Positions 35,822-45,146 of a stretch of DNA of 64,000 bases are shown here, in pieces. Both the position numbers and the translations under genes were made by a program. Origin of the DNA: Prolixibacteraceae bacterium UBA6029 (GTDB taxonomy: Bacteria; Bacteroidota; Bacteroidia; Bacteroidales; Prolixibacteraceae); the NCBI GenBank assembly GCA_002429385.1, contig DIZL01000072.1, positions 1 through 64,000 of the forward strand. Direction: 5' to 3'. The stretch's first letter is position 1. The number at the start of each line of letters is the position of its first letter. Below the pieces are notes generated by a model, which was given only the letters and a program-made list of their open reading frames with translations, did no database searches and was not told the origin of the DNA.

Positions 35822-37516
35822 ATGATAAAAAAACTTCAACATGTTGTTATACTGTCGCTATTGGCAGTAGTTTGGGGGATGCAGCTCACATTCGGGTGCA
35901 CCAATTTCCTAATTTCAAAAGGAGCCACTATCGATGGCTCGACCATGATTACTTATGCGGCTGATTCACATGTGTTGTACGGAGAATTGTATTACCAGCC
36001 TGCACAGGATTATCCTGAAGGTACTTTGCGCGATATTGTTGAATGGGATACGGGTAAATTTCTGGGACGTATACCTCAGGTTCTGCATACCAACAGTGTA
36101 GTTGGAAATATGAATGAATACCAGGTAGCAATTGGTGAAACGACCTATGGTGGCCGCGAAGTACTTCAAAAACAATCAGGCGCTATCATGGATTACGGAA
36201 GCCTGATATATGTTGCCCTTCAACGTGCCAAAACAGCCCGGGAAGCCATTGAGGTAATGACAAGCCTGGTTGAAAAATACGGATATGCCAGCGAAGGTGA
36301 GTCGTTTTCAATCTCAGATCCCAACGAAGTTTGGATACTGGAAATGATCGGCAAAGGCGAAGGCGATAAAGGCGCTGTTTGGGTTGCCCAACGTATTCCT
36401 GACGGATACATTTGCGGACATGCCAACCAGGCACGCATAACTACCTTCCCGATGAGCGATCCAGCAAACTGCCTGTTTGCAAAAGATGTGATATCCTTTG
36501 CACGTGAAAAAGGATGGTTTGACGGAAAGAATAAAGATTTCAGTTTCTCGGATATTTATGCACCGGTTGATTTCAGCGGAGCACGTTTCAGTGATGCGCG
36601 TGTATTTGCAGGATTTAATAAAGTTTGTTCAGGAATGAAACAATACGAAGATTACGTTCTTGGTAATGTAAAACACGATGGGGAGAATAAATTCCCGTCC
36701 AACCGTATGCCATTATGGGTGAAACCTGACAAGAAACTCAGCGTTCAGGACGTCATGGGAATGATGCGCGATCATTTTGAAGGTACCGCATTGGATATGA
36801 CCAAAGACATTGGCGCCGGACCGTTTAAACTGCCTTATCGCTGGAGACCTTTGACCTTTAAAGTGGATTCGGCTGAATATGTCAATGAAAGAGCCATCTC
36901 AACCCAGCAGACAGGCTTTTCGTTTGTGGCCCAGTCACGCTCCTGGATGCCAAACCCTATTGGAGGAATCAATTGGTTTGGTGTTGACGATACTTACAGT
37001 ACCTGCTATGTGCCGATGTATTGCGGGATTACACAAATTCCTGAATGTTTTAAAGTTGGAAACGGCGATATGCTTACCTACTCTGAAACCTCAGCATTCT
37101 GGACTTTCAATACGGTATCCAACTTCACATACCTGAGATATGATGCCATGATTCCTGATGTGATTAAGGTTCAGAAAAGACTGGAAGATAAGTTTGCAGC
37201 TTTGACCCCGGGAGTTGATGCAGCTGCACTTAACCTGTGGAATGCAGGTAAGAAGAGCGAAGCGCTGCAGTTCTTAACTGACTTTTCTGACAATCAGGCC
37301 AATGGAATGACCAGTGAATGGAAAAAGTTATCCCAGTTTCTGATCGTCAAGTTCATGGATGGAAACATCAAGAAGGAGAAAAACGGCGTATTTGAACGTA
37401 CAGATACCGGAATGGCTCCATCGCCTGATCAGCCTGGATATCCTGAATCATGGAAAAAAGAAGTTGTTAAGGAAACAGGCGATCATCTGAAAATGATCGG
37501 GAAGCCAAGTCATTGA
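35822..37516 (+). CDS. Secreted C69 family dipeptidase
   Basis: This 564-residue Ntn-hydrolase is exported: a signal peptide (about residues 1-25) ends just before CTNFLISKGATIDGS, whose cysteine becomes the N-terminal nucleophile after processing. The family motifs MTYAADSH-like and GNMNEYQVAIGETT follow, and the C69 core continues to about residue 480. Family members (PepD) cleave a broad range of dipeptides. The mature protein is expected in the periplasm. Confidence 0.92.
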   Translation: MIKKLQHVVILSLLAVVWGMQLTFGCTNFLISKGATIDGSTMITYAADSHVLYGELYYQPAQDYPEGTLRDIVEWDTGKFLGRIPQVLHTNSVVGNMNEYQVAIGETTYGGREVLQKQSGAIMDYGSLIYVALQRAKTAREAIEVMTSLVEKYGYASEGESFSISDPNEVWILEMIGKGEGDKGAVWVAQRIPDGYICGHANQARITTFPMSDPANCLFAKDVISFAREKGWFDGKNKDFSFSDIYAPVDFSGARFSDARVFAGFNKVCSGMKQYEDYVLGNVKHDGENKFPSNRMPLWVKPDKKLSVQDVMGMMRDHFEGTALDMTKDIGAGPFKLPYRWRPLTFKVDSAEYVNERAISTQQTGFSFVAQSRSWMPNPIGGINWFGVDDTYSTCYVPMYCGITQIPECFKVGNGDMLTYSETSAFWTFNTVSNFTYLRYDAMIPDVIKVQKRLEDKFAALTPGVDAAALNLWNAGKKSEALQFLTDFSDNQANGMTSEWKKLSQFLIVKFMDGNIKKEKNGVFERTDTGMAPSPDQPGYPESWKKEVVKETGDHLKMIGKPSH

Positions 37517-37577
37517 TTTTTCGGGTACAACTTGATTATTTTATTAGGGTCAGGTATGGAGAATTGAATAATTTTAT

Positions 37578-37585
37578 TACTTTTG
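37578..37585 (+). promoter_or_regulatory. -7 element (TACTTTTG) of rplS
   Basis: TACTTTTG lies 64 bases before the rplS ATG. The leader is long enough for autoregulatory structure, but none is obvious. Confidence 0.6.
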
Positions 37586-37649
37586 CGCCACATTTCCGCA
37601 ATCTCTTACTCATTCAGTTGATGTAATATTGCCACTAAAACTAAAGAAA

Positions 37650-38000
37650 ATGGATTTAATTAAAGTAGCACAAAACGCGTGTATTGTTGAATCAAAAGAA
37701 CATCCGCAATTTAAAGCAGGAGATACCATTACCGTTCACTACAAAATCAGGGAAGGTAACAAAGAGCGTATCCAGAACTACCGTGGGGTTGTTATCCAGG
37801 TTAAAGGAGAAGGTATAACAAAAACGTTTACAGTTCGCAAAATGTCAGGAAGCATTGGAGTAGAAAGAATTTTCCCTCTTTATTCACCATTTATCGACCT
37901 GATCGAAGTGAACAAAAAAGGTATTGTACGCAGAGCAAAACTGTATTATTTACGCGAACTTACAGGTAAGAAAGCCCGTATCAAAGAAAAACGCGTATAA
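37650..38000 (+). CDS. rplS: Ribosomal protein L19
   Basis: This is 50S subunit protein L19, which lies at the interface with the 30S subunit. From the ATG at 37650 it has 116 residues, the normal length; an upstream in-frame TTG at 37629 is rejected. Conserved segments are FKAGDTITVHYKIREGNKER, QNYRGVVIQ and the C-terminal VRRAKLYYLRELTGKKARIKE. It is followed by a strong terminator and stands alone rather than in the trmD operon. Confidence 0.98.
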   Translation: MDLIKVAQNACIVESKEHPQFKAGDTITVHYKIREGNKERIQNYRGVVIQVKGEGITKTFTVRKMSGSIGVERIFPLYSPFIDLIEVNKKGIVRRAKLYYLRELTGKKARIKEKRV

Positions 38001-38020
38001 GAAAGATATTTTTCTTTTTA

Positions 38021-38057
38021 AAAAGAGGTTGGTTCGGAAGTTCCAACCTCTTTTTTT
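38021..38057 (+). terminator. Intrinsic terminator of rplS
   Basis: AAAAGAGGTTGG (38021-38032) pairs with CCAACCTCTTTT (38043-38054), followed by a run of T. Confidence 0.92.
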
Positions 38058-38200
38058 GATTACTGATGGAAGATTGCAAATATGTTTTGCAACAAAAGTT
38101 AAATATTATATCTCCGCATTTTTGATGTCAGAAGGAATATAACTATCTTGTGTCTGTTAAACACATTAAATATAAAAACCAAAATATAATACCAATACGA

Positions 38201-39397
38201 ATGAAAAATCAACTTCTATTTGTCATCGCATTCTTTGTTTTGACAAGCATTAATTCCTTCTCCCAGCAAGCTTTGTGGGGTGCTCAAAGTATAGTATCTC
38301 CTGAAGTAAGGGCTGATCATACGGTAACTTTTCGAATTCAGGCATCTGCAGCTGATACAGTACAAATTACCGGAGACTTCCTTCCTACAGCAAAAATGAA
38401 AACCAAGTGGGGCGTAATGGATGTTCCCGGAAAAGCAAACCTTACCAAAGACGATAAAGGAATATGGACTTTTACCACACAGCCACTTGGATCAGATTTG
38501 TATTCATACACTGTAATCATTGATGGTTTCAAAACGACCGATCCGAATAATGTGTACCTTATTCGTGATGTTGCTTCGGTATTCAACGTATTCATCGTTG
38601 GTGGCGGTAAGGGCGATTTATATCAGGTAACTAAGGTTCCACACGGATCGGTAACCCGTCGCTGGTACGATTCACCCGGGAATGGAACGGCTCGACGGAT
38701 GACCATTTATACTCCTGCAGGTTATGAAAACAGCAAAGAGAAATATCCTGTTCTGTATTTGTTGCACGGAATGGGTGGCGATGAAGAAGCATGGATTGCA
38801 CTGGGCCGCACTTCGCAAATCCTCGACAACCTGATTGCTCAAGGCAAGGCAAAACCAATGATTGTGGTGATGACCAACGGGAACGTGGCTCAGGAAGCTG
38901 CTCCGGGCGAATCGAGCCTGGGTTACACTAAACCAGGCATGCAGATGGAACATACCATGGACGGTAAATTTGAAGAAACGTTCCCTGATGTCATCAAATT
39001 TATTGAAAGCAACTACCGCGTGAAAGCCGATAAAGCTGACAGGGCTATTGCAGGTTTATCTATGGGCGGCTATCATTCGCTGCATATTTCAAGATATTAT
39101 CCCAACACCTTCGACTATGTGGGATTATTCTCGGCAGCCATTATGCCTGATCAAAAAGCAACTTCCAAAGTTTATGAAAACATTGACGGTACACTAAAAA
39201 CACAACTAAAAAATGGCTATAAACTCTATTGGATCGGAGTTGGCAAAGCTGATTTCCTTTATAAAAATATATCGGATTACAGGGCTAAACTGGATGGCAT
39301 GGGCATGAAATATACCTACCGTGAAAGCGAAGGCGGACACACCTGGACTAACTGGAGGGTTTATTTGTCAGAATTTGCACCACTACTTTTTAAGTAG
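38201..39397 (+). CDS. Secreted esterase with N-terminal CBM48-like domain
   Basis: The ATG at 38201 gives a 398-residue protein with signal peptide MKNQLLFVIAFFVLTSINSF. Residues about 25-125 look like an early-set (CBM48/E-set) domain (VTFRIQASAADTVQITGDF). The rest is an esterase D/enterochelin-esterase-like alpha/beta hydrolase with YPVLYLLHGMGGDEEAW, the nucleophile elbow AIAGLSMGGYHSLH and the catalytic histidine in EGGHTWTNWR. Such enzymes remove feruloyl or acetyl groups from plant cell wall xylan. It heads a run of three secreted hydrolases. Confidence 0.92.
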   Translation: MKNQLLFVIAFFVLTSINSFSQQALWGAQSIVSPEVRADHTVTFRIQASAADTVQITGDFLPTAKMKTKWGVMDVPGKANLTKDDKGIWTFTTQPLGSDLYSYTVIIDGFKTTDPNNVYLIRDVASVFNVFIVGGGKGDLYQVTKVPHGSVTRRWYDSPGNGTARRMTIYTPAGYENSKEKYPVLYLLHGMGGDEEAWIALGRTSQILDNLIAQGKAKPMIVVMTNGNVAQEAAPGESSLGYTKPGMQMEHTMDGKFEETFPDVIKFIESNYRVKADKADRAIAGLSMGGYHSLHISRYYPNTFDYVGLFSAAIMPDQKATSKVYENIDGTLKTQLKNGYKLYWIGVGKADFLYKNISDYRAKLDGMGMKYTYRESEGGHTWTNWRVYLSEFAPLLFK

Positions 39398-39524
39398 AAA
39401 AGAGGAAAAAGGAAAGAGAAAAGAGGAAGTTTTTGCTGAATCAGATTCCAGCCTTTTCCCCTTTACTTATTCCTATTTCCTTATTCCTTATTTCCCTATT
39501 GACTAATTAATAATTCCTTATATC

Positions 39525-40343
39525 ATGAACCTAAAATCTAACTTATTCACTACATTTCTGATCCTGTTTACCTGGATTACTGCTTCTTCGCAATCTGTTT
39601 ATAAGAACTCCGATCTGGAAATTTCCAAATTGGAAGATCATGTTTGGGTGGTAGAAACAACAGATAAAACCACGATGTACATCATCGAAGGAAAAGATAA
39701 AGCAATGCTGATTGATACGGGCACCAAATGCGAAAAGCTGGATGAAGTGATTCGGCAGATCACAAAAAAACCACTCTATGTAGTCATTACACATGCACAT
39801 AGTGACCATGACGGGAACATCCGTTATTTCAAGGAAATTTATCTTCATCCGGCAGATACAGTTCTACTAGACAAATCCTACAAAGGCATCATTCATTTTG
39901 TAAAAGATGGCGATGTGTTCGACCTGGGCGGAAAGAAGATTGAAGTAAGTCATATGCCTGCACATACTCCCGGATCGATTGTATTGCTCGATAAACAGGC
40001 GGGAATCTGCTACTCGGGAGATGCATTCGGATCAGGTCAGGTATGGCTGCAACTTCGCCCTTATGCACCAATGAAAACCTACATTAATTCCTGTAAGAAG
40101 ATGGAGAAGCTAATGGACGAAGGAATTACCAAAATCTATTGTGGCCATTATCCATACGTAAAAAAAGCTTACAACAAGCAATACATCGTCGAAATGCGAC
40201 AACTGGCAGAAGCCCTGGTCAACGGAACTGCCCCCAAGGCAACTCCGCATCCTCAGAAAGTATCCATCGGAAGTGAAAACCCAATGATGGTAACACTTGG
40301 AGAAGCTACTATTGTATTTGACCAGGAACACATTAAATTTTGA
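39525..40343 (+). CDS. Secreted MBL-fold metallohydrolase
   Basis: This 272-residue protein has a signal peptide (MNLKSNLFTTFLILFTWITASS) and a metallo-beta-lactamase fold with VITHAHSDHDGNI (HxHxDH motif, near residue 89), then MPAHTPGSIVLLDK, GDAFGSG and a final metal histidine in YCGHYPY. Function is undefined; it may act on the same glycan or peptide material as its neighbours. The flanks are purine- and pyrimidine-rich tracts that could pair. Confidence 0.9.
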   Translation: MNLKSNLFTTFLILFTWITASSQSVYKNSDLEISKLEDHVWVVETTDKTTMYIIEGKDKAMLIDTGTKCEKLDEVIRQITKKPLYVVITHAHSDHDGNIRYFKEIYLHPADTVLLDKSYKGIIHFVKDGDVFDLGGKKIEVSHMPAHTPGSIVLLDKQAGICYSGDAFGSGQVWLQLRPYAPMKTYINSCKKMEKLMDEGITKIYCGHYPYVKKAYNKQYIVEMRQLAEALVNGTAPKATPHPQKVSIGSENPMMVTLGEATIVFDQEHIKF

Positions 40344-40464
40344 ATTAAAAAATAGGAAAGAGAAAATAGGAAAGAGAAAATAGGTAAATTTCGGTTGAAT
40401 CAGATACTCACTTTTCCCTTTTTCTTCATAATTGAAATAAATCTGAAATAATAAGATCAAACCA

Positions 40465-42735
40465 ATGAGAATAGCAAATATTTTAGTCATAGCTGCAGTC
40501 TTAGTCCCTCTTTTAGGAAGTGCAGCTGATAAAGGTCACAAGTCAACCCTGCTTCAATACGACAAACAGATTGATGGCATCATCAGTCAGATGACTCTTG
40601 ATGAAAAAGTAAATATGCTTCATGCCAAGTTCATGTTTGTTTCAGACGGCATTGAGCGTTTGGGAATTGCCGATATAAAGTATGCCGACGGTCCTTTTGG
40701 CATTCGTGAGGAAATGCAGCCAAAAGGATGGGCAGGACTGGGATGGGAAACCGACAAAGCCACCTTTTTCCCGACAGGATCTGCACTTGCAGCGACATGG
40801 AGTCCTGAAATGGCATATAAATACGGCACAGGGATGGCACGTGAAGCCCGTTTACGCGGAAAAGATATGATACTGGGGCCAGCCATTAATATTCAGCGAA
40901 TACCAACAGGAGGAAGAACGTATGAATATTTGAGCGAAGACCCGTTTCTGAGTTCAAGGTTGGCGGTTGGCTACACCAAAGGCGTACAAGATAATGGTGC
41001 CGCAGTTTGCCTGAAACATTATGCATTGAATAATCAGGAAAACAACAGGGGAACAGTTAATGTAATCATTGGTGAACGTGCCATGCGTGAGATATATCTG
41101 CCGCCTTTCAGGGCTGCGGTTGAGGAAGCCGATGCTTATGGGGTTATGTCAGCTTACAATAAGGTAAACGGCTTCTGGTGTGCCGAAAACGACCTGTTGC
41201 TCCACAAAATTCTACGTCAGGAATGGGGGTTTGGCGGCATGGTCATCTCCGACTGGGGAGGGACACACAGTACTGTTGGATCCATTAAAAGCGGACTCAA
41301 TGTTGAAATGCCTGATCAGAAATATCTTGGACAGGCTTTGATCGATTCGGTAAAAGCAGGTAAGGTTTCCGAAGAAATAATCAACCAGCGGGTACGTGAG
41401 ATTTTGCGTGTCAGGTTAGCCATTAAACCAATTCCTGCAGAGAAGGCAAATAAGGAAATGACTTCACAACCTGCCCAGCAAAAAATAGCCTATGAGGTTG
41501 CCTCCAAATCTATTGTTTTATTAAAAAACGAAGGAGTCCTTCCATTAAAGTTGGAAAACAAACCTGTTATTGCGGTTATTGGCGCCAATGCTACGCAAAT
41601 AATGGCATCAGGTGGACTGGGTGCCGGTGTGAAAACCTTATATGAAGTCACTCCTTTGGAGGGTCTGAAAAACAGGATAGGCGATAAAGCTGAAATCATT
41701 TTTGCAAAAGGATACGAACCTGTCACATCCAGGTGGGGAAGAAAGACACCCGAACAACTTGAAAAAGAAAAACAGGAAAAGGAACTGACTACTCAAAAAC
41801 TAACAAACGAAGCCCTTGAACTAGCTGCAAAAGCCAAGGTTATTCTATTTATTGGTGGCGATAACCGTTCAGTTGAAACCGAAGGCAGCGATCGTAAAGA
41901 CATCTTTTTACCTTCAGGACAGGATGAATTGATCCGTAAAATTGCTGAAGTGAATCCGAATATTGTAACAGTACTGACAAGTGGCGCTCCCAATGATCTA
42001 AACGTAGTGAACAAAGTTTCAAAAGCACTGCTCATTTCATGGTTTAATGGCACAGAAGGTGGAAATGCATTGGCCGATGTGCTTGTAGGGAATATTTCAC
42101 CAAGCGGACGTTTGCCATTTACAATACCTGTAAAACTGGAGGATTCACCTGCTTATGCCCTGGGAAATTACCCACAGGGAAAGAAGAATGCTGACGTTTT
42201 TGCCAATCTTGTTTCAGAAACTGATCCTGCAGTAAAATCCCAAATTAAAAAGGAAGAAACTCCAAAAGCTGATCCAAATAACGCTCTTTATTCCGAAGAA
42301 TCGCTGGTAGGTTATCGCTGGTTCGATACAAAGAAGGTCCCTGTGATGTATCCGTTTGGTTCTGGCCTCACTTACACCACGTTTAAGTATGCCAATCTGA
42401 AAACCGATAAAGAAAAGTATGGAAAAAATGATGTGATCATCCTTACAGTTGAATTGAAAAACACAGGAAAGATAGCTGCCGACGAAGTCGCTCAGGTGTA
42501 TGTTCACCGTATTAATCCAAAGGTTGAATGGCCGCAAAAAGAACTAAAGGCATTCTCCAGAGTGCCGCTTAATCCAGGTGAAAGCAAAACCTTAAAACTT
42601 GAAATTCCGGTTGAAAATCTTCGTTTCTGGAACGAAAAGATCCATAAATGGGATGATGATTTGTGCAAAATAGAGTTGATGGTTGGCGCTTCGGCAGGTG
42701 ATATAAAACTAAAAAAAGAAGTAACGTTAAAGTAA
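40465..42735 (+). CDS. Glycoside hydrolase family 3 beta-glucosidase
   Basis: This 756-residue secreted enzyme begins with a signal peptide (MRIANILVIAAVLVPLLGSA). It has the GH3 N-terminal barrel with DGPFGIR, AAVCLKHYALNNQENNR and the catalytic nucleophile aspartate in GMVISDWGGTHS (near residue 272), the C-terminal alpha/beta sandwich with the acid/base region GGDNRSVETEGSDRKD, and a fibronectin-like FnIII domain (LKNTGKIAADEVAQVYV) at the end. Likely substrate: beta-glucosides or related oligosaccharides in the periplasm. Confidence 0.95.
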   Translation: MRIANILVIAAVLVPLLGSAADKGHKSTLLQYDKQIDGIISQMTLDEKVNMLHAKFMFVSDGIERLGIADIKYADGPFGIREEMQPKGWAGLGWETDKATFFPTGSALAATWSPEMAYKYGTGMAREARLRGKDMILGPAINIQRIPTGGRTYEYLSEDPFLSSRLAVGYTKGVQDNGAAVCLKHYALNNQENNRGTVNVIIGERAMREIYLPPFRAAVEEADAYGVMSAYNKVNGFWCAENDLLLHKILRQEWGFGGMVISDWGGTHSTVGSIKSGLNVEMPDQKYLGQALIDSVKAGKVSEEIINQRVREILRVRLAIKPIPAEKANKEMTSQPAQQKIAYEVASKSIVLLKNEGVLPLKLENKPVIAVIGANATQIMASGGLGAGVKTLYEVTPLEGLKNRIGDKAEIIFAKGYEPVTSRWGRKTPEQLEKEKQEKELTTQKLTNEALELAAKAKVILFIGGDNRSVETEGSDRKDIFLPSGQDELIRKIAEVNPNIVTVLTSGAPNDLNVVNKVSKALLISWFNGTEGGNALADVLVGNISPSGRLPFTIPVKLEDSPAYALGNYPQGKKNADVFANLVSETDPAVKSQIKKEETPKADPNNALYSEESLVGYRWFDTKKVPVMYPFGSGLTYTTFKYANLKTDKEKYGKNDVIILTVELKNTGKIAADEVAQVYVHRINPKVEWPQKELKAFSRVPLNPGESKTLKLEIPVENLRFWNEKIHKWDDDLCKIELMVGASAGDIKLKKEVTLK

Positions 42736-42783
42736 AATCAGTTGATGCTTATTTGTTTTCTATCTGTATTAAAAGAATCAATT

Positions 42784-42816
42784 ACACTTACACATTAATT
42801 TGTGTAGGTGTTTTTG
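42784..42816 (+). terminator. Intrinsic terminator of the GH3 gene
   Basis: ACACTTACACA (42784-42794) pairs with TGTGTAGGTGT (42801-42811), then T-rich. It resembles the tRNA-Lys terminator at 53275, which uses nearly the same stem. Confidence 0.85.
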
Positions 42817-42920
42817 TTTTTACCCCTGTCCCATTCAGAACGAAAAGCGTTTGATTGCTTCCTGATGATAAATTAGGTTCAATTTCAATTTCCAGACTCA
42901 GTTATTCATTCACTTGCTAC

Positions 42921-43042
42921 ACGCCTATTACCAGAACCTTATAATTTCATAATTATTTCATTGCTATCTGTATATAAATGCGTAAATTTAGACAGATAGA
43001 ACACAGATAGAAGTCAGATGATAAGAAGTTGGTAACAGGCGT
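42921..43042. repeat. Hairpin element E with 11-bp words shared with element D
   Basis: Imperfect outer arms 42921-42942 and 43021-43042 match at 17 of 22 positions. Inside, units AGACAGATAGA, ACACAGATAGA and AGTCAGATGAT (42990-43022) are in 11-base register and share 28 identical bases with the reverse complement of element D; a partner CTATCTGT at 42963-42971 closes an inner stem. It lies between the GH3 terminator and the DUF6266 gene. Confidence 0.8.
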
Positions 43043-43110
43043 TCCACGATCGAAGGTGGTTTTGATATGAATTTAGGACACAATAAGTATAAACTTTATA
43101 AGCAAATTTT

Positions 43111-43758
43111 ATGGGAAAGATAAAAAGTAGCATCGAAGCAATGGTCTCCGGGAAGGTCGGACCCGTAGTCTATTATCAGTTAAGAGGTAAACAGTATGTG
43201 CGAACTGTACAGAAGCGGAATAAGAATTCATGGACTCCGGCGCAAAAGTTGCACAGGCAACGCTTCAGCAAGGTCATTCAGCTATGGGAACAGCTTAAAT
43301 CGACACAAATTGCACCAATCTGGAAGCTGGCGACACAAGAGATGAACGGGTATATATATTTTATGAAGATTAACATGCCTGCCTTTGGTCCCGATGGCAG
43401 CCTGACAAATCCACGGGAGCTTCAGCTATCGACAGGGAAGCTGCGGTTACCGCTTGATTTGGTTGCCTCCAGACAGGCAGAGGGGAGCGCAACGATTGAG
43501 GTAAGCTGGGAGAACGATCCGAATTTAAAAGAGGTACGATTGCAGGATGAACTCATGATGGTAAGCTATGCCAACGGGATTTATTCAGTGTTAAGTCCTG
43601 CCGGACTTGAGAGAAGTGCTCAAAGCGGAACATTTACCCTGCCTGTTAAGCCAGCTGATGCAACACATATCTATTTGTTCTTTGCTTCTGCTGATGGATT
43701 GGACTATACCGAGAGTGTTTGCTTTGAATTAGGAGAAAATACGAATTACACGAATTAA
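43111..43758 (+). CDS. DUF6266 family protein
   Basis: This 215-residue protein matches the Bacteroidota-specific DUF6266 pattern: GKVGPVVYYQLRGKQYVRT near the start, then PAQKLHRQRFSKVIQLWEQL, and a C-terminal beta-rich domain (IEVSWENDPNLKE and THIYLFFASADG). Function unknown; such genes are often found as single copies in variable regions. There is no signal peptide. Confidence 0.75.
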   Translation: MGKIKSSIEAMVSGKVGPVVYYQLRGKQYVRTVQKRNKNSWTPAQKLHRQRFSKVIQLWEQLKSTQIAPIWKLATQEMNGYIYFMKINMPAFGPDGSLTNPRELQLSTGKLRLPLDLVASRQAEGSATIEVSWENDPNLKEVRLQDELMMVSYANGIYSVLSPAGLERSAQSGTFTLPVKPADATHIYLFFASADGLDYTESVCFELGENTNYTN

Positions 43759-43815
43759 TACGGATTACACGAAAAGGCAAATTACACGGATTTGGACGGA
43801 TTACATAGATTAGTG
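43741..43815. repeat. Short tandem words at the DUF6266 gene end
   Basis: Degenerate copies of ACGAATTAC/ACGGATTAC repeat every 9-10 bases across the end of the DUF6266 gene and the following spacer. The last codons of the gene (EN-TNYTN) are therefore encoded by the repeat. Confidence 0.6.
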
Positions 43816-43838
43816 CGTCATCCTGAACGATAATCGAA

Positions 43839-43917
43839 GCGTCATCCTGAACTTGTTTCAGGATCCCCCAATAGTGCGAGGGGATACCGAATCCCGAGTA
43901 CTCGGGACGGCATGACG
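43839..43917. repeat. Dispersed inverted repeat (copy 2) carrying a small palindrome
   Basis: This repeats the GTCATCCTGAACTTGTTTC word of 16086-16149 in opposite orientation for about 34 identical bases, and contains the perfect palindrome TCCCGAGTACTCGGGA at 43892-43907. The rest of the spacer to 44166 has no recognised gene. Confidence 0.75.
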
Positions 43918-44166
43918 GGTTGATGAGAGGCTGCCTATTACCTCTATACAAATTTGATAGCTAAAAGGACAGAAAAAAAAAGCAAGTAATTGCTTTGATT
44001 TATAAACATAACCACTAATTTTAACACAATTTTAAAAATCAAATACATAGATCAAAGCAAAAACGGTTTGGGAATAATTAAAGTATCTAAAAAGTACTAT
44101 AAACTTTCCGACCTACAATAGTTATGCATTACTTTAAAATTGAGATTCTACCAAAATTGAAAATTC

Positions 44167-45066
44167 ATGAAAGATAAAAAATTTCAAATCTTTGTTTCTT
44201 CAACCTACTCTGATCTAAAGGAAGAAAGACAAGCGGCTGTTGAAGCGATTTTATCATCAGGACATATTCCTGCAGGAATGGAGTTATTTTCTGCTGGTAA
44301 TGAGTCTCAAATGACAGTAATAAAAAGATGGATTGATGAATCCGATATCTATCTTTTAATACTTGGTGGTAGATATGGAAGTATTGAGTCAAAGTCCGGG
44401 AAAAGTTTTACACAATTGGAATATGAATATGCATTATCGCAAAAGAAACCTTTATTTTCAGTAGTTATTTCAGAAAATGCAATTGATGAAAAAACGAGAA
44501 TAATGGGGCGTTCCGCTTTAGAAGATAAAAATCCTCAACTTTTGAATGATTTCAAATTATTGGTACTTTCAAACCTTGTCAAATTTTGGGATGACAAAAA
44601 AGACATTAAAATAGCCATACATGAAACGATATCAGATTTTGCATATAGAAAGGATTTAATTGGATGGGTGCGTGGAAATAGCACTGTTGATATTGTTCCG
44701 CTGGCTGAAGAAATAACTAGGTTAACCAAAGAAAATCATGAACTAAGAGAAAAGCTAAAATCAAATAGCCCAAATGAGATCTATTATGGTGGTTTAAGTT
44801 TTGAGAAGCTTACTGAAATGTTATTATCAGAAAAGCTATCTCCTAAAAATGAGAATGATAATTTAATTGACTTTCTTTTGGCAATAGGTAATAAACTTGC
44901 AAGAGGGACTGATAGATTTTCAGATGATTTAGACCTTTTGGTCAAGTATAAATTAATCAAGGATGTAGGAGGTGCTAGTGCATATAGATTTATATTTACC
45001 GAGGATGGGCATAATTTCTTTTTGAATGCTCTGTATAAATCGAAGGAACAAAAAAGCAGTGAATAA
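44167..45066 (+). CDS. DUF4062 domain protein, probable defence effector or sensor
   Basis: This 299-residue protein starts with a DUF4062 domain: QIFVSSTYSDLKEERQAAVEAI, then GHIPAGMELFSAG, IDESDIYLLILGGRYGS and SFTQLEYEYAL. This is a TIR/SLOG-like nucleotide-binding fold found in NTPase and antiphage proteins. A short coiled coil (EEITRLTKENHELREKLK, about residues 178-196) links to a C-terminal helical domain of about 100 residues that I do not recognise. Codon use is strongly AT-rich. It is the first gene of a three-gene same-strand cluster with an AbiGi-like protein. Confidence 0.85.
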   Translation: MKDKKFQIFVSSTYSDLKEERQAAVEAILSSGHIPAGMELFSAGNESQMTVIKRWIDESDIYLLILGGRYGSIESKSGKSFTQLEYEYALSQKKPLFSVVISENAIDEKTRIMGRSALEDKNPQLLNDFKLLVLSNLVKFWDDKKDIKIAIHETISDFAYRKDLIGWVRGNSTVDIVPLAEEITRLTKENHELREKLKSNSPNEIYYGGLSFEKLTEMLLSEKLSPKNENDNLIDFLLAIGNKLARGTDRFSDDLDLLVKYKLIKDVGGASAYRFIFTEDGHNFFLNALYKSKEQKSSE

Positions 45067-45146
45067 CAGCAAAATACTTGCAAGTCGGGTTTCAGTGCTT
45101 CGTTGAGAGAAAATTATAGCAAAATATAGTTAAATAAACGAATAAC

